Of a stretch of 64,000 nt of DNA, positions 8,227-16,189 are shown one piece after another. A program made the translations under genes and the position numbers. This DNA comes from an uncultured Collinsella sp. (GTDB lineage: Bacteria > Actinomycetota > Coriobacteriia > Coriobacteriales > Coriobacteriaceae), in NCBI GenBank assembly GCA_902494535.1, contig CABUTO010000003.1:1-64000 (forward strand), given 5' to 3'. Below the pieces are notes generated by a model. It was not told the DNA's origin. It searched no databases and was given only the letters and a program-made list of their open reading frames with translations. The first letter of the stretch is position 1. The number at the start of each line of letters is the position of its first letter.

Positions 8227-9330
8227 ATGTCCAAGCCGCGTCGTCGTAAGCAGAAAAAGCAGGTCAAGGCCGAGCTCAAGCTCAGGCAGTTTGCTGCTAC
8301 CGAGCTTTCTGACCAGCTTGCCGCCCAACACTCCGCCGCCGACCTGCCGCGCTTTATGGTCGACACGGTCGCCGGCGCCTATGCGCCCGCCGATGCCAAG
8401 CTCATGATCGAGGGCTTCGGCGCCGCGGCCACACGCCCGGTCACGCTGCGCGCCAACACGCTCAAGGCGACCGCCGAGGACATCGCTGCGGCGCTCGGTG
8501 CCGCCGGCATCGCCCACAACCCCGTCGCCTGGTACCCAGACGCCTTTATCCTGCCCGAGGCCCAGGTTTCCGATCTGTGGGATCTCGACATCTACCGCGA
8601 CGGCAAGATCTACCTGCAGAGCCTGTCATCCATGATGCCGCCGTTGGTCCTGGGCGCCCAGGCAGGCGAGGACATCCTGGACATGTGCGCAGCCCCCGGC
8701 GGCAAGACAACGCAGATCGCCGCCCTCACCCAGGGACAGGCGCACCTCACCGCCTGTGAGATGAGCATTCCCCGCGCCGAAAAGCTTGAGTCCAACCTCC
8801 ACCGCCAAGGTGCCAAAAACGTGCCCGTCATGCGCATCGACGCACGCGAGCTCGACGAGTTCTTCCGCTTTGACCGCATCCTGCTCGACGCTCCCTGCAC
8901 CGGCACGGGCACCGTCATCAGTGGCAACGAGAAAAGCCTGCGCGGCCTCACCGAGCAGTTGCTGAGCAAGTGCGCCCGCTCGCAGCGAGCACTTCTGGAC
9001 CGCGCCATGGGTGCCCTCAAACCGGGCGGCACGCTCGTCTATTCGACCTGTTCGATTTTGCCGCAGGAAAACGAGGACGCCCTGCAAGAGGCCCTCGACA
9101 AGCATATGGACTGCGAGCTCATCCCCCTCGACGGCACGCCAAGCGAAAGTGAAGCACGACGCACCCAGGAAGCTGGTGAGGAGCCGCGCATCGAGTCCAA
9201 CGCTCTGACCGAAGCCATTGCCGCCGGTCAGGTATCGGCCATCGCCAACGGCCTGCCCGGCACGCTCACCATTCCGCCTAGCCGCGACTTTGAGGGCTTC
9301 TACATTGCCCTGATCCGAAAACGCAGCTAG
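8227..9330 (+). CDS. RsmB/RsmF-type rRNA (cytosine-C5) methyltransferase
   Basis: A 367-aa SAM-dependent methyltransferase of the NOL1/NOP2/sun family. The SAM site is DMCAAPGGKTTQIA at about residues 155-168, motif IV is LLDAPCTGTG with the general catalytic Cys, and motif VI is YSTCSI with the nucleophilic Cys. The basic N-terminus (MSKPRRRKQKKQ) probably helps bind RNA. It is shorter than E. coli RsmB and lacks its NusB-like domain, and lacks the C-terminal extension of RsmF, so the target cytosine cannot be assigned. A good ribosome binding site (GGAAGGAAAGACGG) precedes the ATG. Probably cotranscribed with the MetRS-like gene. Confidence 0.9.
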   Translation: MSKPRRRKQKKQVKAELKLRQFAATELSDQLAAQHSAADLPRFMVDTVAGAYAPADAKLMIEGFGAAATRPVTLRANTLKATAEDIAAALGAAGIAHNPVAWYPDAFILPEAQVSDLWDLDIYRDGKIYLQSLSSMMPPLVLGAQAGEDILDMCAAPGGKTTQIAALTQGQAHLTACEMSIPRAEKLESNLHRQGAKNVPVMRIDARELDEFFRFDRILLDAPCTGTGTVISGNEKSLRGLTEQLLSKCARSQRALLDRAMGALKPGGTLVYSTCSILPQENEDALQEALDKHMDCELIPLDGTPSESEARRTQEAGEEPRIESNALTEAIAAGQVSAIANGLPGTLTIPPSRDFEGFYIALIRKRS

Positions 9331-9368
9331 CGCACGGATCCAAAACTCAACAAGTTATCTCCGTGCGC
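9330..9368 (+). terminator. Possible terminator hairpin after the rRNA methyltransferase gene
   Basis: GCGCACGGA at 9330-9338 pairs perfectly with TCCGTGCGC at 9360-9368, followed by GTTTG. The loop is long (21 nt) and the T-run is weak. The loop contains the stop codon of the convergent 56-aa gene. Confidence 0.4.
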
Positions 9369-9525
9369 GTTTGCCCTGCTGGTCGCGATGCTGTTTAAGC
9401 ATCGTGCGCTCCTTGCGTTCGGCCCTTTTGCCCTTAATGGCCGTGACCACAAAGTAGATGACCGCGGCGACAACGATTGCGCCCACACACAGGCCAATCG
9501 AGCCAAACATTGCTGTCAATTCCAT
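9355..9525 (-). CDS. Small single-pass membrane protein (56 aa)
   Basis: A short gene read by eye: the ATG at 9525 is preceded by GAGAGGTGACGCGGT, a good ribosome binding site. The product begins MELTAMFGSIGLCVGA, continues with a hydrophobic helix to about residue 29 (IVVAAVIYFVVTAI), and ends in a highly basic tail (KGKRAERKER, then GKRARR). That gives one membrane span with a positively charged cytoplasmic tail. No family is recognised. It converges on the rRNA methyltransferase gene and is divergent from the TIM-barrel gene at 9717. The binding site and clean topology argue that it is real. Confidence 0.7.
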   Translation of the reverse strand: MELTAMFGSIGLCVGAIVVAAVIYFVVTAIKGKRAERKERTMLKQHRDQQGKRARR

Positions 9526-9716
9526 ACCGCGTCACCTCTCTTTTAAACGGGACTTTCAAGATAGCACCTCGATCCCCGCCACCACAGCTCCTTCACGTTC
9601 GCCGGCCCTTCGGTCTAACGGATGGCGCAGCGGGGAAAAATCAACTCGTCAAACGATTTAGCATTCGCAATTCCGGCTGCATCGCGCCGGCCGTCATCGC
9701 ATAGAATCGAGCCTCC

Positions 9717-10808
9717 ATGGATACCCTCAACGATCTAAATGAGCGCGTCGACGCCTTCGTCGGCACCAGCTCCTTCGACACGCCTGCCGCGGCAAACGAC
9801 CAAGCTCCCATCGATGTGCCCGCCGAGGTTCACGAGGACATCGTCGCCTCGGTCGATTTCTCCGAGGTCGAGCTCGCAGACGAGTTCACCGAGCCCCAGG
9901 TAGCCGTCACGCCCAACGGTCTGCTCCCTATGGAGCCCCTGCCCATCGACGGACGTCTGCGCAAGGCTGCCCTTCGCATGCCCGACGAGATCGAGGAGGC
10001 CAGCGGCTTCACGCTCTTCGGCCGCCGCATCAAGTCGCTCATTTACACCACCGATGTCGCGGTTATCCGCAACTCCAACGCCGATGCCGTCTTTGCGGTC
10101 TACCCTTTCACGCCGCAGCCCGCCATTACACAGGCACTGTTGACCGTCGCCGAGTGCCCGGTCTTTGTAGGCGTGGGCGGCGGAACTACGACCGGTAAGC
10201 GCTCTGTGCAGATGGCAGCCGTCTCCGAGATGCAGGGCGCGGCGGGCTGCGTGGTTAACTCCCCCGCCACTGCCGAGATGGTCGAGCACATCACCAACAT
10301 CGCCGACATCCCCGTCATCGCCACGGTCGTTCGCTGCGACGACGATGCCCACGCCAAGGTGCGCGCCGGCGCCAAGATTCTCAACATCGCCGCCGGCAGG
10401 AACACGCCCCAGGTCCTGCGTGAACTGCGCGAGCACTATCCCAACCTGCCGCTCATCGCGCCGGGCGGCAAGACGCCCGAGAGCATCCGTGAAACCATCG
10501 CCGCCGGCGCCAACGCCATCATCTGGACGCCGCCTTCGGCCCAGCAGCTACAGACCGACATGATGCAGCGTTATCGCAAGATGAAGGAAGACGCCACCCC
10601 TGTCATCTCGCGCGACGATGTGCCCATTATCGACCAGGTCGCCGCCGCCGAGGTCAGCCAGGTCGAGAACATGAATCCCGACGTGCCGATTCCCGACGAA
10701 GTCATCGAGCGCGTCGCTTCGATCCACGAGCGCGTCGAGGAGCATCGCGCCAACCGCGGCCTCAAGCCGTCACTGCACGGCTTTTTCTTCCGCGGAAAGA
10801 AACGCTAG
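9717..10808 (+). CDS. TIM-barrel protein of unknown function
   Basis: A 363-aa protein. After an acidic, disordered N-terminus of about 70 residues, the core (roughly 80-290) reads as a phosphate-binding type beta/alpha barrel: alternating strands such as AVFAVYPF, CPVFVGVGGG, GAAGCVVNSPAT, IPVIATVVRCDDDAHAKVRAG, AKILNIAAG, LPLIAPGGKTPESI and ANAIIWTPP. The order resembles KDPG/indole-glycerol-phosphate-like barrels, with GGKTPESI near where such enzymes bind phosphate. The catalytic lysine of aldolases is not obvious. The C-terminal tail ends in the basic FFFRGKKR. The start codon has only a weak upstream site. No operon partner; a strong terminator follows. Function unassigned. Confidence 0.75.
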   Translation: MDTLNDLNERVDAFVGTSSFDTPAAANDQAPIDVPAEVHEDIVASVDFSEVELADEFTEPQVAVTPNGLLPMEPLPIDGRLRKAALRMPDEIEEASGFTLFGRRIKSLIYTTDVAVIRNSNADAVFAVYPFTPQPAITQALLTVAECPVFVGVGGGTTTGKRSVQMAAVSEMQGAAGCVVNSPATAEMVEHITNIADIPVIATVVRCDDDAHAKVRAGAKILNIAAGRNTPQVLRELREHYPNLPLIAPGGKTPESIRETIAAGANAIIWTPPSAQQLQTDMMQRYRKMKEDATPVISRDDVPIIDQVAAAEVSQVENMNPDVPIPDEVIERVASIHERVEEHRANRGLKPSLHGFFFRGKKR

Positions 10809-10820
10809 CCGCAACAGCAA

Positions 10821-10853
10821 GGCCCGCCCCACAAACGTGAGGCGGGCCGTTTT
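10821..10853 (+). terminator. Rho-independent terminator
   Basis: GGCCCGCC at 10821-10828 pairs with GGCGGGCC at 10841-10848, followed by GTTTT. It ends the TIM-barrel gene and may also serve the convergent degV gene, although there is no T-run on that strand. Confidence 0.85.
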
Positions 10854-10889
10854 CGCTTGAACAATCATGCAGCGACGTGATGGGGCAAA

Positions 10890-11780
10890 TTAATCCACGC
10901 GCTTGTCGCCCATAAAGAAGAGCGCCACCGTACCAGGTCCGGTATGCGAGCCAATCAGAGTACCGATGTCATTGATCTCAATCTTGCCTTTAAGCCGCGG
11001 AACCTGTTCCTCAATGAGCGCCGCGACCGCCTCGGCATCCTCGCGGCACGCCGACTGCGACATGATGCACTTACCCGAATAATCTGCACCGTCCTGTACG
11101 TGTGCCATCATGGTCTTAGCCATCTCGGAAATCGCGCGCTTCTTAGTGCGAATCTTCTCACGTGGCGACAGCTTACCTTCGCAATCGACCGTCATAAGCG
11201 GGCAAATCTTAAGCGCCGTGCCGATGATCGCGCTCGCGGCCGAAATGCGACCGCCGCGCAGGTAGCTCGACAGATCGGTCGAGAAGAACCAGTGGTGCAG
11301 GTTGAGCTTGTGCTCCTCGATCCAGGCAGCCGTCTCGTCGAGTGAAGCCCCACTATCGCGCACATCGGCGGCATATTCCAACAACAGGCCAAAGCCCGAA
11401 GACGCCGCCAGCGAATCGATGACGCGCACCTTGCCGCCCTCGGGATAGCGATCCGCAAGCATCTGCGCCGCGACGCAGGCCGATCCATACGTGCCCGAAA
11501 TACCCGACGACAACGTCAGGTGCAGCACGTCTTTACCCTCGGCAACAAACGGCTCCCAAAACTCCTCGTACTCACCCACGCTCACCTGAGACGTCTTGGG
11601 CATGGCGCCCGCGGCAATCTGGGCAAAAAACTCGTCCGGCGTAATCGACTGATACAGATCGTCCGTATAGACAACATCGTCGATCTCGTAATGAAAACAC
11701 ACGACAGGGATATTGCGCGACGCAAAGAACTCACGGGTTCGATCGGCGGCGGATTCACAGGTCAGGACAAAATCACTCAT
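10890..11780 (-). CDS. DegV family fatty-acid-binding protein
   Basis: A 296-aa DegV (FakB-like) protein. DegV proteins hold a fatty acid and, as FakB, present it to the kinase FakA to make acyl-phosphate for phospholipid synthesis. Recognisable segments are VLTCESAADRTREFF at the N-terminus, KTSQVSVGEYEEF, LTLSSGISGTYGSA (the fatty-acid carboxylate loop) and the C-terminal IGSHTGPGTVALFFMG. The ATG at 11780 is preferred (AAGGAG then CCTCAT); an upstream in-frame start would add six residues without a better binding site. No fakA gene is nearby. Confidence 0.9.
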   Translation of the reverse strand: MSDFVLTCESAADRTREFFASRNIPVVCFHYEIDDVVYTDDLYQSITPDEFFAQIAAGAMPKTSQVSVGEYEEFWEPFVAEGKDVLHLTLSSGISGTYGSACVAAQMLADRYPEGGKVRVIDSLAASSGFGLLLEYAADVRDSGASLDETAAWIEEHKLNLHHWFFSTDLSSYLRGGRISAASAIIGTALKICPLMTVDCEGKLSPREKIRTKKRAISEMAKTMMAHVQDGADYSGKCIMSQSACREDAEAVAALIEEQVPRLKGKIEINDIGTLIGSHTGPGTVALFFMGDKRVD

Positions 11781-12100
11781 ATGAGGCTCCTTACTCATTG
11801 CTGCGCAAATTATCGCACAGTGAGCCTACATGCGGTACATATGTCCACTATTTACCAAATCGAACCAAAAATAGTGAACATCTTTACCACCATCGTCTCC
11901 ACCGACCCGACGCATAAATATCTGAGAAAACACCCTCTGTCGTCTCCACCCGACCAACACATCTACCTTCACTAAATCGATTTACCAAACCGTTCAGCCG
12001 ACAATTCAGCCGCTGGCGCAAAATCGAAACAAAAGCGGCGCATACTGGTAAACGTTTGACGCTGTTTATCAGTTTTACCAGCCCCATCGGAAGGTGTTTC
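11781..12100. other. Intergenic region between degV and fbp
   Basis: A 320-bp divergent promoter region, more AT-rich than its neighbours. It contains a near-palindrome CACTATTT...AAATAGTG at about 11849-11878, two copies of ATTTACCAAAYCG (about 11853 and 11980), and TGGTAAACGTTTGAC at 12046-12060, which resembles a LacI/CcpA-family operator (AAACGTTT core) just in front of fbp. No promoter could be fixed with confidence. Confidence 0.4.
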
Positions 12101-14017
12101 ATGGTCGCATTCGATCGCAACCCGCAAGACTTCAAGTATCTGCGCCTGCTGTCGAGACAGTTCCCCGCCGAACAATCCGCATTTACCGAAATTATCAACC
12201 TCTCGGCCATCCTCAACCTACCCAAGGGCACCGAGCATTTTATGAGCGACGTGCATGGTGAGTACGAAGCCTTTATGCACATCCTCAACAACTGCTCGGG
12301 CGTCGTGCGCGAACATGTCGACGAGATCTTTGGCGACACGCTCTCCTTTGACGAAAAGGGCGAGCTGTGTACGCTCATCTACTACCCGCGTGAGAAGATC
12401 GACCTGGTCCGCAGCCGGCGCGAGGACTCGCCAACCTGGTACAAGACGATGCTTGACCAGCTCATCATGGTCGCTCGCTCACTTTCAAGCCGCTACACGC
12501 GCTCCAAGGTGCGTAAGGCCATCCCGCGCGACTACGCCTACATCATCGACGAGTTGTTGCACACGCACCCGGACGAGAACAACTATCGCGTGCGCTATCA
12601 CGAGCGCATCGTGGAGTCCATCCTAGAGACCGCCAGCGCCGACGACTTTATCGAGTCGCTCGCCTCGCTCATCAAGCGCCTGGCCGTCGACCACTTGCAC
12701 CTGGTGGGCGACATCTTCGACCGCGGCGGCGGCGCGGCCAAAATTATGGACCGTCTGCTCACCTACCATTCACTCGACATCCAGTGGGGCAACCACGACC
12801 TGCTGTGGATGGGCGCTGCGGCCGGTGAGCCCGCCTGCATCGCCACGGTGTTGCGCAACAACCTACGCTACGACAACTACGAGATCCTGGAGAACGACTA
12901 CGGCATCTCGCTGCGTGAGCTTGTCGCCTTTGCCGATGCCACCTACACCGCCGGTGAGTCCATTACCCCGCTGATCAAGGCCATCAACGTGCTGCTCTTT
13001 AAGCTCGAGGGCCAGATTATCCAGCGCCACCCCGAGTTCGATATGACCGACCGCCTGCTACTCGACAAGATCGATCACGACACCGGCACGGTCACGCTCG
13101 CCGACGGCAGTGTGTGGCCGCTCACGACCAACGACTTCCCCACCGTCGATCCGGCGGACCCCTATACGCTCACGCCCCAGGAGCAGCACATCATCGACAA
13201 GCTCGTGTCCGAGTTTGTCACCGCCGATCACCTGCATCGCCATATCGATTTCCTCTACACCCACGGCTCGATGTACAAGGTCGCCAACGGCAACCTGCTC
13301 TTCCACGGCTGCGTTCCACTCAACGAAGACGGCACCTTTAGCAGCATGAACTGCCTGGGCACCTGGCACGCTGGCCGCGATTATCTCGATTTTTGCGACC
13401 ACATCGCCCGCCGCGCGTGGCGCGTGGGCGACCGCGATGCCCTCGACTGGATGTGGTACCTGTGGATTGGCTTCAATTCACCCGCCAGCGGACGCCTGGT
13501 GCGTACCTTTGAGCGCGCCTATATCGCCGATAAGAGCACCTGGGTCGAGCCGATGGACCCGTACTTTACGCTTACCAAGTCGCCCTCGGTCTGCGATGAT
13601 ATCATGCGCGAGTTTGGCGTCGCGCCCATGGCATGCTCGCCGACCGGCCACATCATCAACGGCCACACGCCCGTTAAAACCACCAAGGGCGAGCAGCCCA
13701 TCCGCGCCGAGGGCAAGCTGCTGGTCATCGATGGCGGCTTCTGCCGCGCTTACCATCCCAAGACGGGTATCGCCGGCTATACGCTCATCTCGAGCTCGCG
13801 CGGCTGCCGCCTCAAGTCGCACCGGGCCTTTACGACGGTTGCCGAGGCACTCACGCGCAACGTGGACATCGAAAGCGAGACCAACCGTTTTGACCAAGCG
13901 GACCGTCGCCGCATGGTGAGCGACACCGATACTGGCGCCAAGATCCGCAGCCAAATCCAAGACCTGCGTCAGCTGCTCGATGCATATAGAAACGGTGCTA
14001 TCGAGGAGCGCGCCTAG
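12101..14017 (+). CDS. fbp: Class III fructose-1,6-bisphosphatase
   Basis: A 638-aa Firmicutes-type FBPase, which removes the 1-phosphate from fructose 1,6-bisphosphate in gluconeogenesis. The calcineurin-type metallophosphatase motifs are present: SDVHGEYEAF at residues 49-58, VGDIFDRGGGAA, WGNHDLLWMG, and IINGHTPVKT late in the chain. Length and motif spacing match the usual 640-670 aa class III enzyme. The ATG at 12101 follows GGAAGGTGTTTC. A LacI/CcpA-like operator (12046-12060) upstream would fit carbon-source control, which is inference. The first GtrA gene follows at 14096, 78 bp after the stop. Confidence 0.96.
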   Translation: MVAFDRNPQDFKYLRLLSRQFPAEQSAFTEIINLSAILNLPKGTEHFMSDVHGEYEAFMHILNNCSGVVREHVDEIFGDTLSFDEKGELCTLIYYPREKIDLVRSRREDSPTWYKTMLDQLIMVARSLSSRYTRSKVRKAIPRDYAYIIDELLHTHPDENNYRVRYHERIVESILETASADDFIESLASLIKRLAVDHLHLVGDIFDRGGGAAKIMDRLLTYHSLDIQWGNHDLLWMGAAAGEPACIATVLRNNLRYDNYEILENDYGISLRELVAFADATYTAGESITPLIKAINVLLFKLEGQIIQRHPEFDMTDRLLLDKIDHDTGTVTLADGSVWPLTTNDFPTVDPADPYTLTPQEQHIIDKLVSEFVTADHLHRHIDFLYTHGSMYKVANGNLLFHGCVPLNEDGTFSSMNCLGTWHAGRDYLDFCDHIARRAWRVGDRDALDWMWYLWIGFNSPASGRLVRTFERAYIADKSTWVEPMDPYFTLTKSPSVCDDIMREFGVAPMACSPTGHIINGHTPVKTTKGEQPIRAEGKLLVIDGGFCRAYHPKTGIAGYTLISSSRGCRLKSHRAFTTVAEALTRNVDIESETNRFDQADRRRMVSDTDTGAKIRSQIQDLRQLLDAYRNGAIEERA

Positions 14018-14095
14018 CACCACCCGCGGGGATTGGCTAAACTTGCTGAGTTTGTCATCCCCGCGGCGCTTCGGCGCCAGCTTAAGGCAGGTACC

Positions 14096-14491
14096 ATGCA
14101 AAAGCTCCTTGCGCAGATCATGAAATTTGGCGTCGTCGGTGTCATTGCCACGGTTATCGACTTTGGCATTATGAATCTGCTCCACTACGGTCTGGGCCTC
14201 AACATCCTAATCGCCAACACCAGCGGCTTTATCATCTCACTCATCTTTAACTACCTCGCAAGCATGAAGTACGTGTTTGCGCACAAGGAAGGCATGAGCC
14301 GCCGCCGCGAGTTCATCATCTTTGTCGTGCTGTCCGTGATCGGTTTGGTGCTCAACGACGGCATCGTGCTGGCGCTCAACGCCGGCCTGGGACTCGAGGC
14401 CAATATCGCCAAGATCTGCGCCACCGCGCTTGTCATGGTCTACAACTTTGTGACCCGAAAAATCTTCCTGGAGGGCGACGAGACAAAATAG
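14096..14491 (+). CDS. GtrA family membrane protein (first copy)
   Basis: A 131-aa protein with four predicted membrane helices: about residues 9-27, 34-52, 73-92 and 100-118. Family features are FGVVGVIATVIDFGIMNLL, NYLASMKYVFAH and FVTRKIF at the end. GtrA proteins are thought to help flip undecaprenyl-phosphate-linked sugars for glycosylation of cell-wall polymers or O-antigen. GGCAGGTACC precedes the ATG at 14096; an upstream TTG at 14033 would add 21 residues that do not fit the family. A paralogue with the same SMKYVFxHxEGMSRxREF block lies 220 bp downstream. Confidence 0.85.
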   Translation: MQKLLAQIMKFGVVGVIATVIDFGIMNLLHYGLGLNILIANTSGFIISLIFNYLASMKYVFAHKEGMSRRREFIIFVVLSVIGLVLNDGIVLALNAGLGLEANIAKICATALVMVYNFVTRKIFLEGDETK

Positions 14492-14517
14492 CTCGAAACC
14501 CCTGCAGCATTACGGCG

Positions 14518-14612
14518 CCCACGGACGACGCGCACTCAGCGCAGTATCGTCCGTGGGTGTCGCTCGTTTACGGGCAAATTTTCAACGTTTGCGGATTAGC
14601 TCTTGAAAATTT
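14518..14612. repeat. Two inverted repeats between the GtrA genes
   Basis: CCCACGGACGA and TCGTCCGTGGG form an 11-bp stem at about 14518-14557. AAATTTTCAA (14576-14585) and TTGAAAATTT (14603-14612) form a second perfect 10-bp stem. The first may end transcription of the upstream GtrA gene although no long T-run follows; the second is AT-rich and could be an operator or part of a promoter for the next gene. Confidence 0.5.
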
Positions 14613-14710
14613 GGCGAGTTCATATAGTTCTTGGCAAAGACCTTACGTTTCCCTTGTAAAAGCTCTAAAGTATCCTCTGCTCGATTCATCAACGCATTGG
14701 ATGTGATTAC

Positions 14711-15118
14711 GTGCGCAAGGCGCTGGCACAACCTCATACCAAGCAGTTCCTCAAGTTTGCTGTCGTGGGTCTTATCTCCTTTGGCATCGACTGGGGCATG
14801 CTCATTGCGCTCGTCGAGCTGTTCCACCTCGACTTTTTGATGAGCACCACGGTTTCGTTTATCACGTCCGTCGTGGTCAACTACTGGCTCAGCATGAAGT
14901 ACGTGTTCGACCACCGCGAAGGCATGAGCCGCAAGCGCGAGTTCACGATCTTCACCATCCTGTCGGTGATCGGCCTGGGCCTCAACGACCTGTACATGTT
15001 TGTGGGCGTCACGTTTTTGAGCATCGGCTACCAGGCCATGAAGGCCATCGCCACGTTCCTCGTCACCTGGTACAACTACTTCAGCCGCCGCTTCTTCCTC
15101 GAGGGCGCACGGTCGTAG
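14711..15118 (+). CDS. GtrA family membrane protein (second copy)
   Basis: A 135-aa GtrA protein with four predicted helices, paralogous to the gene at 14096. It shares the block SMKYVFDHREGMSRKREF and the ending YFSRRFFLEGA (first copy VTRKIFLEGD). The reading frame opens at GTG 14711; no strong ribosome binding site is visible. Like its partner it probably takes part in membrane translocation of lipid-linked sugars. Two small four-helix proteins side by side could form a hetero-oligomer, which is inference. A strong terminator follows. Confidence 0.85.
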   Translation: MRKALAQPHTKQFLKFAVVGLISFGIDWGMLIALVELFHLDFLMSTTVSFITSVVVNYWLSMKYVFDHREGMSRKREFTIFTILSVIGLGLNDLYMFVGVTFLSIGYQAMKAIATFLVTWYNYFSRRFFLEGARS

Positions 15119-15144
15119 TCGATTCACTATTTGCTTGAATGTAT

Positions 15145-15178
15145 AACCGGTTGGAATTCCCGTTCCAACCGGTTTTTT
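15145..15178 (+). terminator. Rho-independent terminator
   Basis: AACCGGTTGGAA at 15145-15156 and TTCCAACCGGTT at 15163-15174 form a perfect 12-bp stem with a 6-nt loop, running into TTTTTT. It ends the GtrA pair. Confidence 0.95.
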
Positions 15179-15217
15179 GTTTGCCGAGAGACCCGGCGAC
15201 CCAGTCCCATTCGCATG

Positions 15218-15254
15218 AAAAACGGACGGTCCGGATGTTGGTCCGAACCGCCCG
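15218..15254 (-). terminator. Rho-independent terminator
   Basis: On the minus strand CGGGCGGTTCGGA pairs with TCCGGACCGTCCG (15223-15254, two imperfect positions) and is followed by TTTTT. It ends the DUF4430 operon. Confidence 0.85.
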
Positions 15255-15277
15255 TCTGGCGCGCTATGTCGAGGCCT

Positions 15278-16180
15278 CTAGCCCGTTACGTAATACCAAA
15301 CGACGTTGTCGCCATTGGAGAGAACGTAGTTACTGCAGGCCGTCATGGGCGTTGTGCCGTTGACGGAATAACACCAGCCGCTCGTGCCGCCGTACTGTTT
15401 CTCGGCCAAACCACCAATCGCAGAAACATACGTGCCGTACGATGAGCCGTGTGCGTTGACAGAAAGGCCCAGCGCGCACAGGGCATCGTAAACGGTGGCG
15501 CCTTCGTTAAAGGTAAAGGTGCCGCCAGAGGACACGGGATTGCCCACAGCGCTCGATGTGACCGAAACCGTCACTGTTACGTAGTTGGACTCCTGCGAGC
15601 CGCCCTGGCCGCCCGAGGAAGCGCTTCCGCCATTAGAGCTGGAGACTCCATCAGACGACTGACCGCCGCCCGAAGAAGCACCGCCAGACGCATTGGAAGT
15701 ATCGCCGGCTCCTGTATTCTGGGCAGCGGATTTATCTCCAAACTTCTTGCCGCCCCGGTCCTCGGACTTCTTGCTATCCGAGTTTTTGTCCGATTCCTTG
15801 TTTGAAGACTCGGAATCGTCCTTGGCGTCGTTCGAACCCTTGGGCTCGTCTTTTGCATCATTCGAAGATTTGGAATCCTTGGAACTAGCCTCGCCCGAAG
15901 CGGCAGACGAGCCAGACCCCTTGGTGTCCTTGGCGACGACGCTCTCCCCCGTCACGGTCTGAACGATCCAGTCAATGGACCAGGCGCCGCTCTCGGAAGG
16001 ATGGACGAAGCCCAGCGAGACGACGATCAGAATGGTGCACGCGGCAGCAAGAACGCCAAGGAGCGCCTTGCGACGAGAGGCGGACGCCGCCGAAGCGGCG
16101 CCCTGTTGCTTTGCATCGTCGAACTGAATGAACGAGGAATCTGGTTGCTTGGGGTCAGCGTCCTTGGATTTATTGGACAC
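15278..16180 (-). CDS. Membrane-anchored DUF4430 (transcobalamin-like) protein
   Basis: A 300-aa protein: a cytoplasmic N-terminus of about 37 residues, one membrane helix (about 38-59, ALLGVLAAACTILIVVSLG), a long Ser/Gly/Lys/Asp linker rich in SSND and KDSES repeats, and a C-terminal DUF4430 domain (about 198-300) ending GWCYSVNGTTPM...GDNVVWYYVTG. DUF4430 is the bacterial relative of the beta domain of eukaryotic transcobalamin and intrinsic factor. The layout is a type II anchor that holds the domain outside the cell on a flexible stalk. A GTG at 16189 abuts the upstream stop codon; the GTG at 16180, placed after AGGTGAGG, is preferred. It is translationally coupled to the large DUF4430 gene and lies under the same cobalamin riboswitch, so corrinoid binding is a reasonable hypothesis. 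Confidence 0.8.
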   Translation of the reverse strand: MSNKSKDADPKQPDSSFIQFDDAKQQGAASAASASRRKALLGVLAAACTILIVVSLGFVHPSESGAWSIDWIVQTVTGESVVAKDTKGSGSSAASGEASSKDSKSSNDAKDEPKGSNDAKDDSESSNKESDKNSDSKKSEDRGGKKFGDKSAAQNTGAGDTSNASGGASSGGGQSSDGVSSSNGGSASSGGQGGSQESNYVTVTVSVTSSAVGNPVSSGGTFTFNEGATVYDALCALGLSVNAHGSSYGTYVSAIGGLAEKQYGGTSGWCYSVNGTTPMTACSNYVLSNGDNVVWYYVTG

Positions 16181-16189
16181 AACCCTCAC

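Noticed and set aside
11725..11745. TTCGA sequence resembling a tRNA T-arm
   Set aside because: Inside the degV coding frame with no cloverleaf around it; no tRNA gene was seen in the window.
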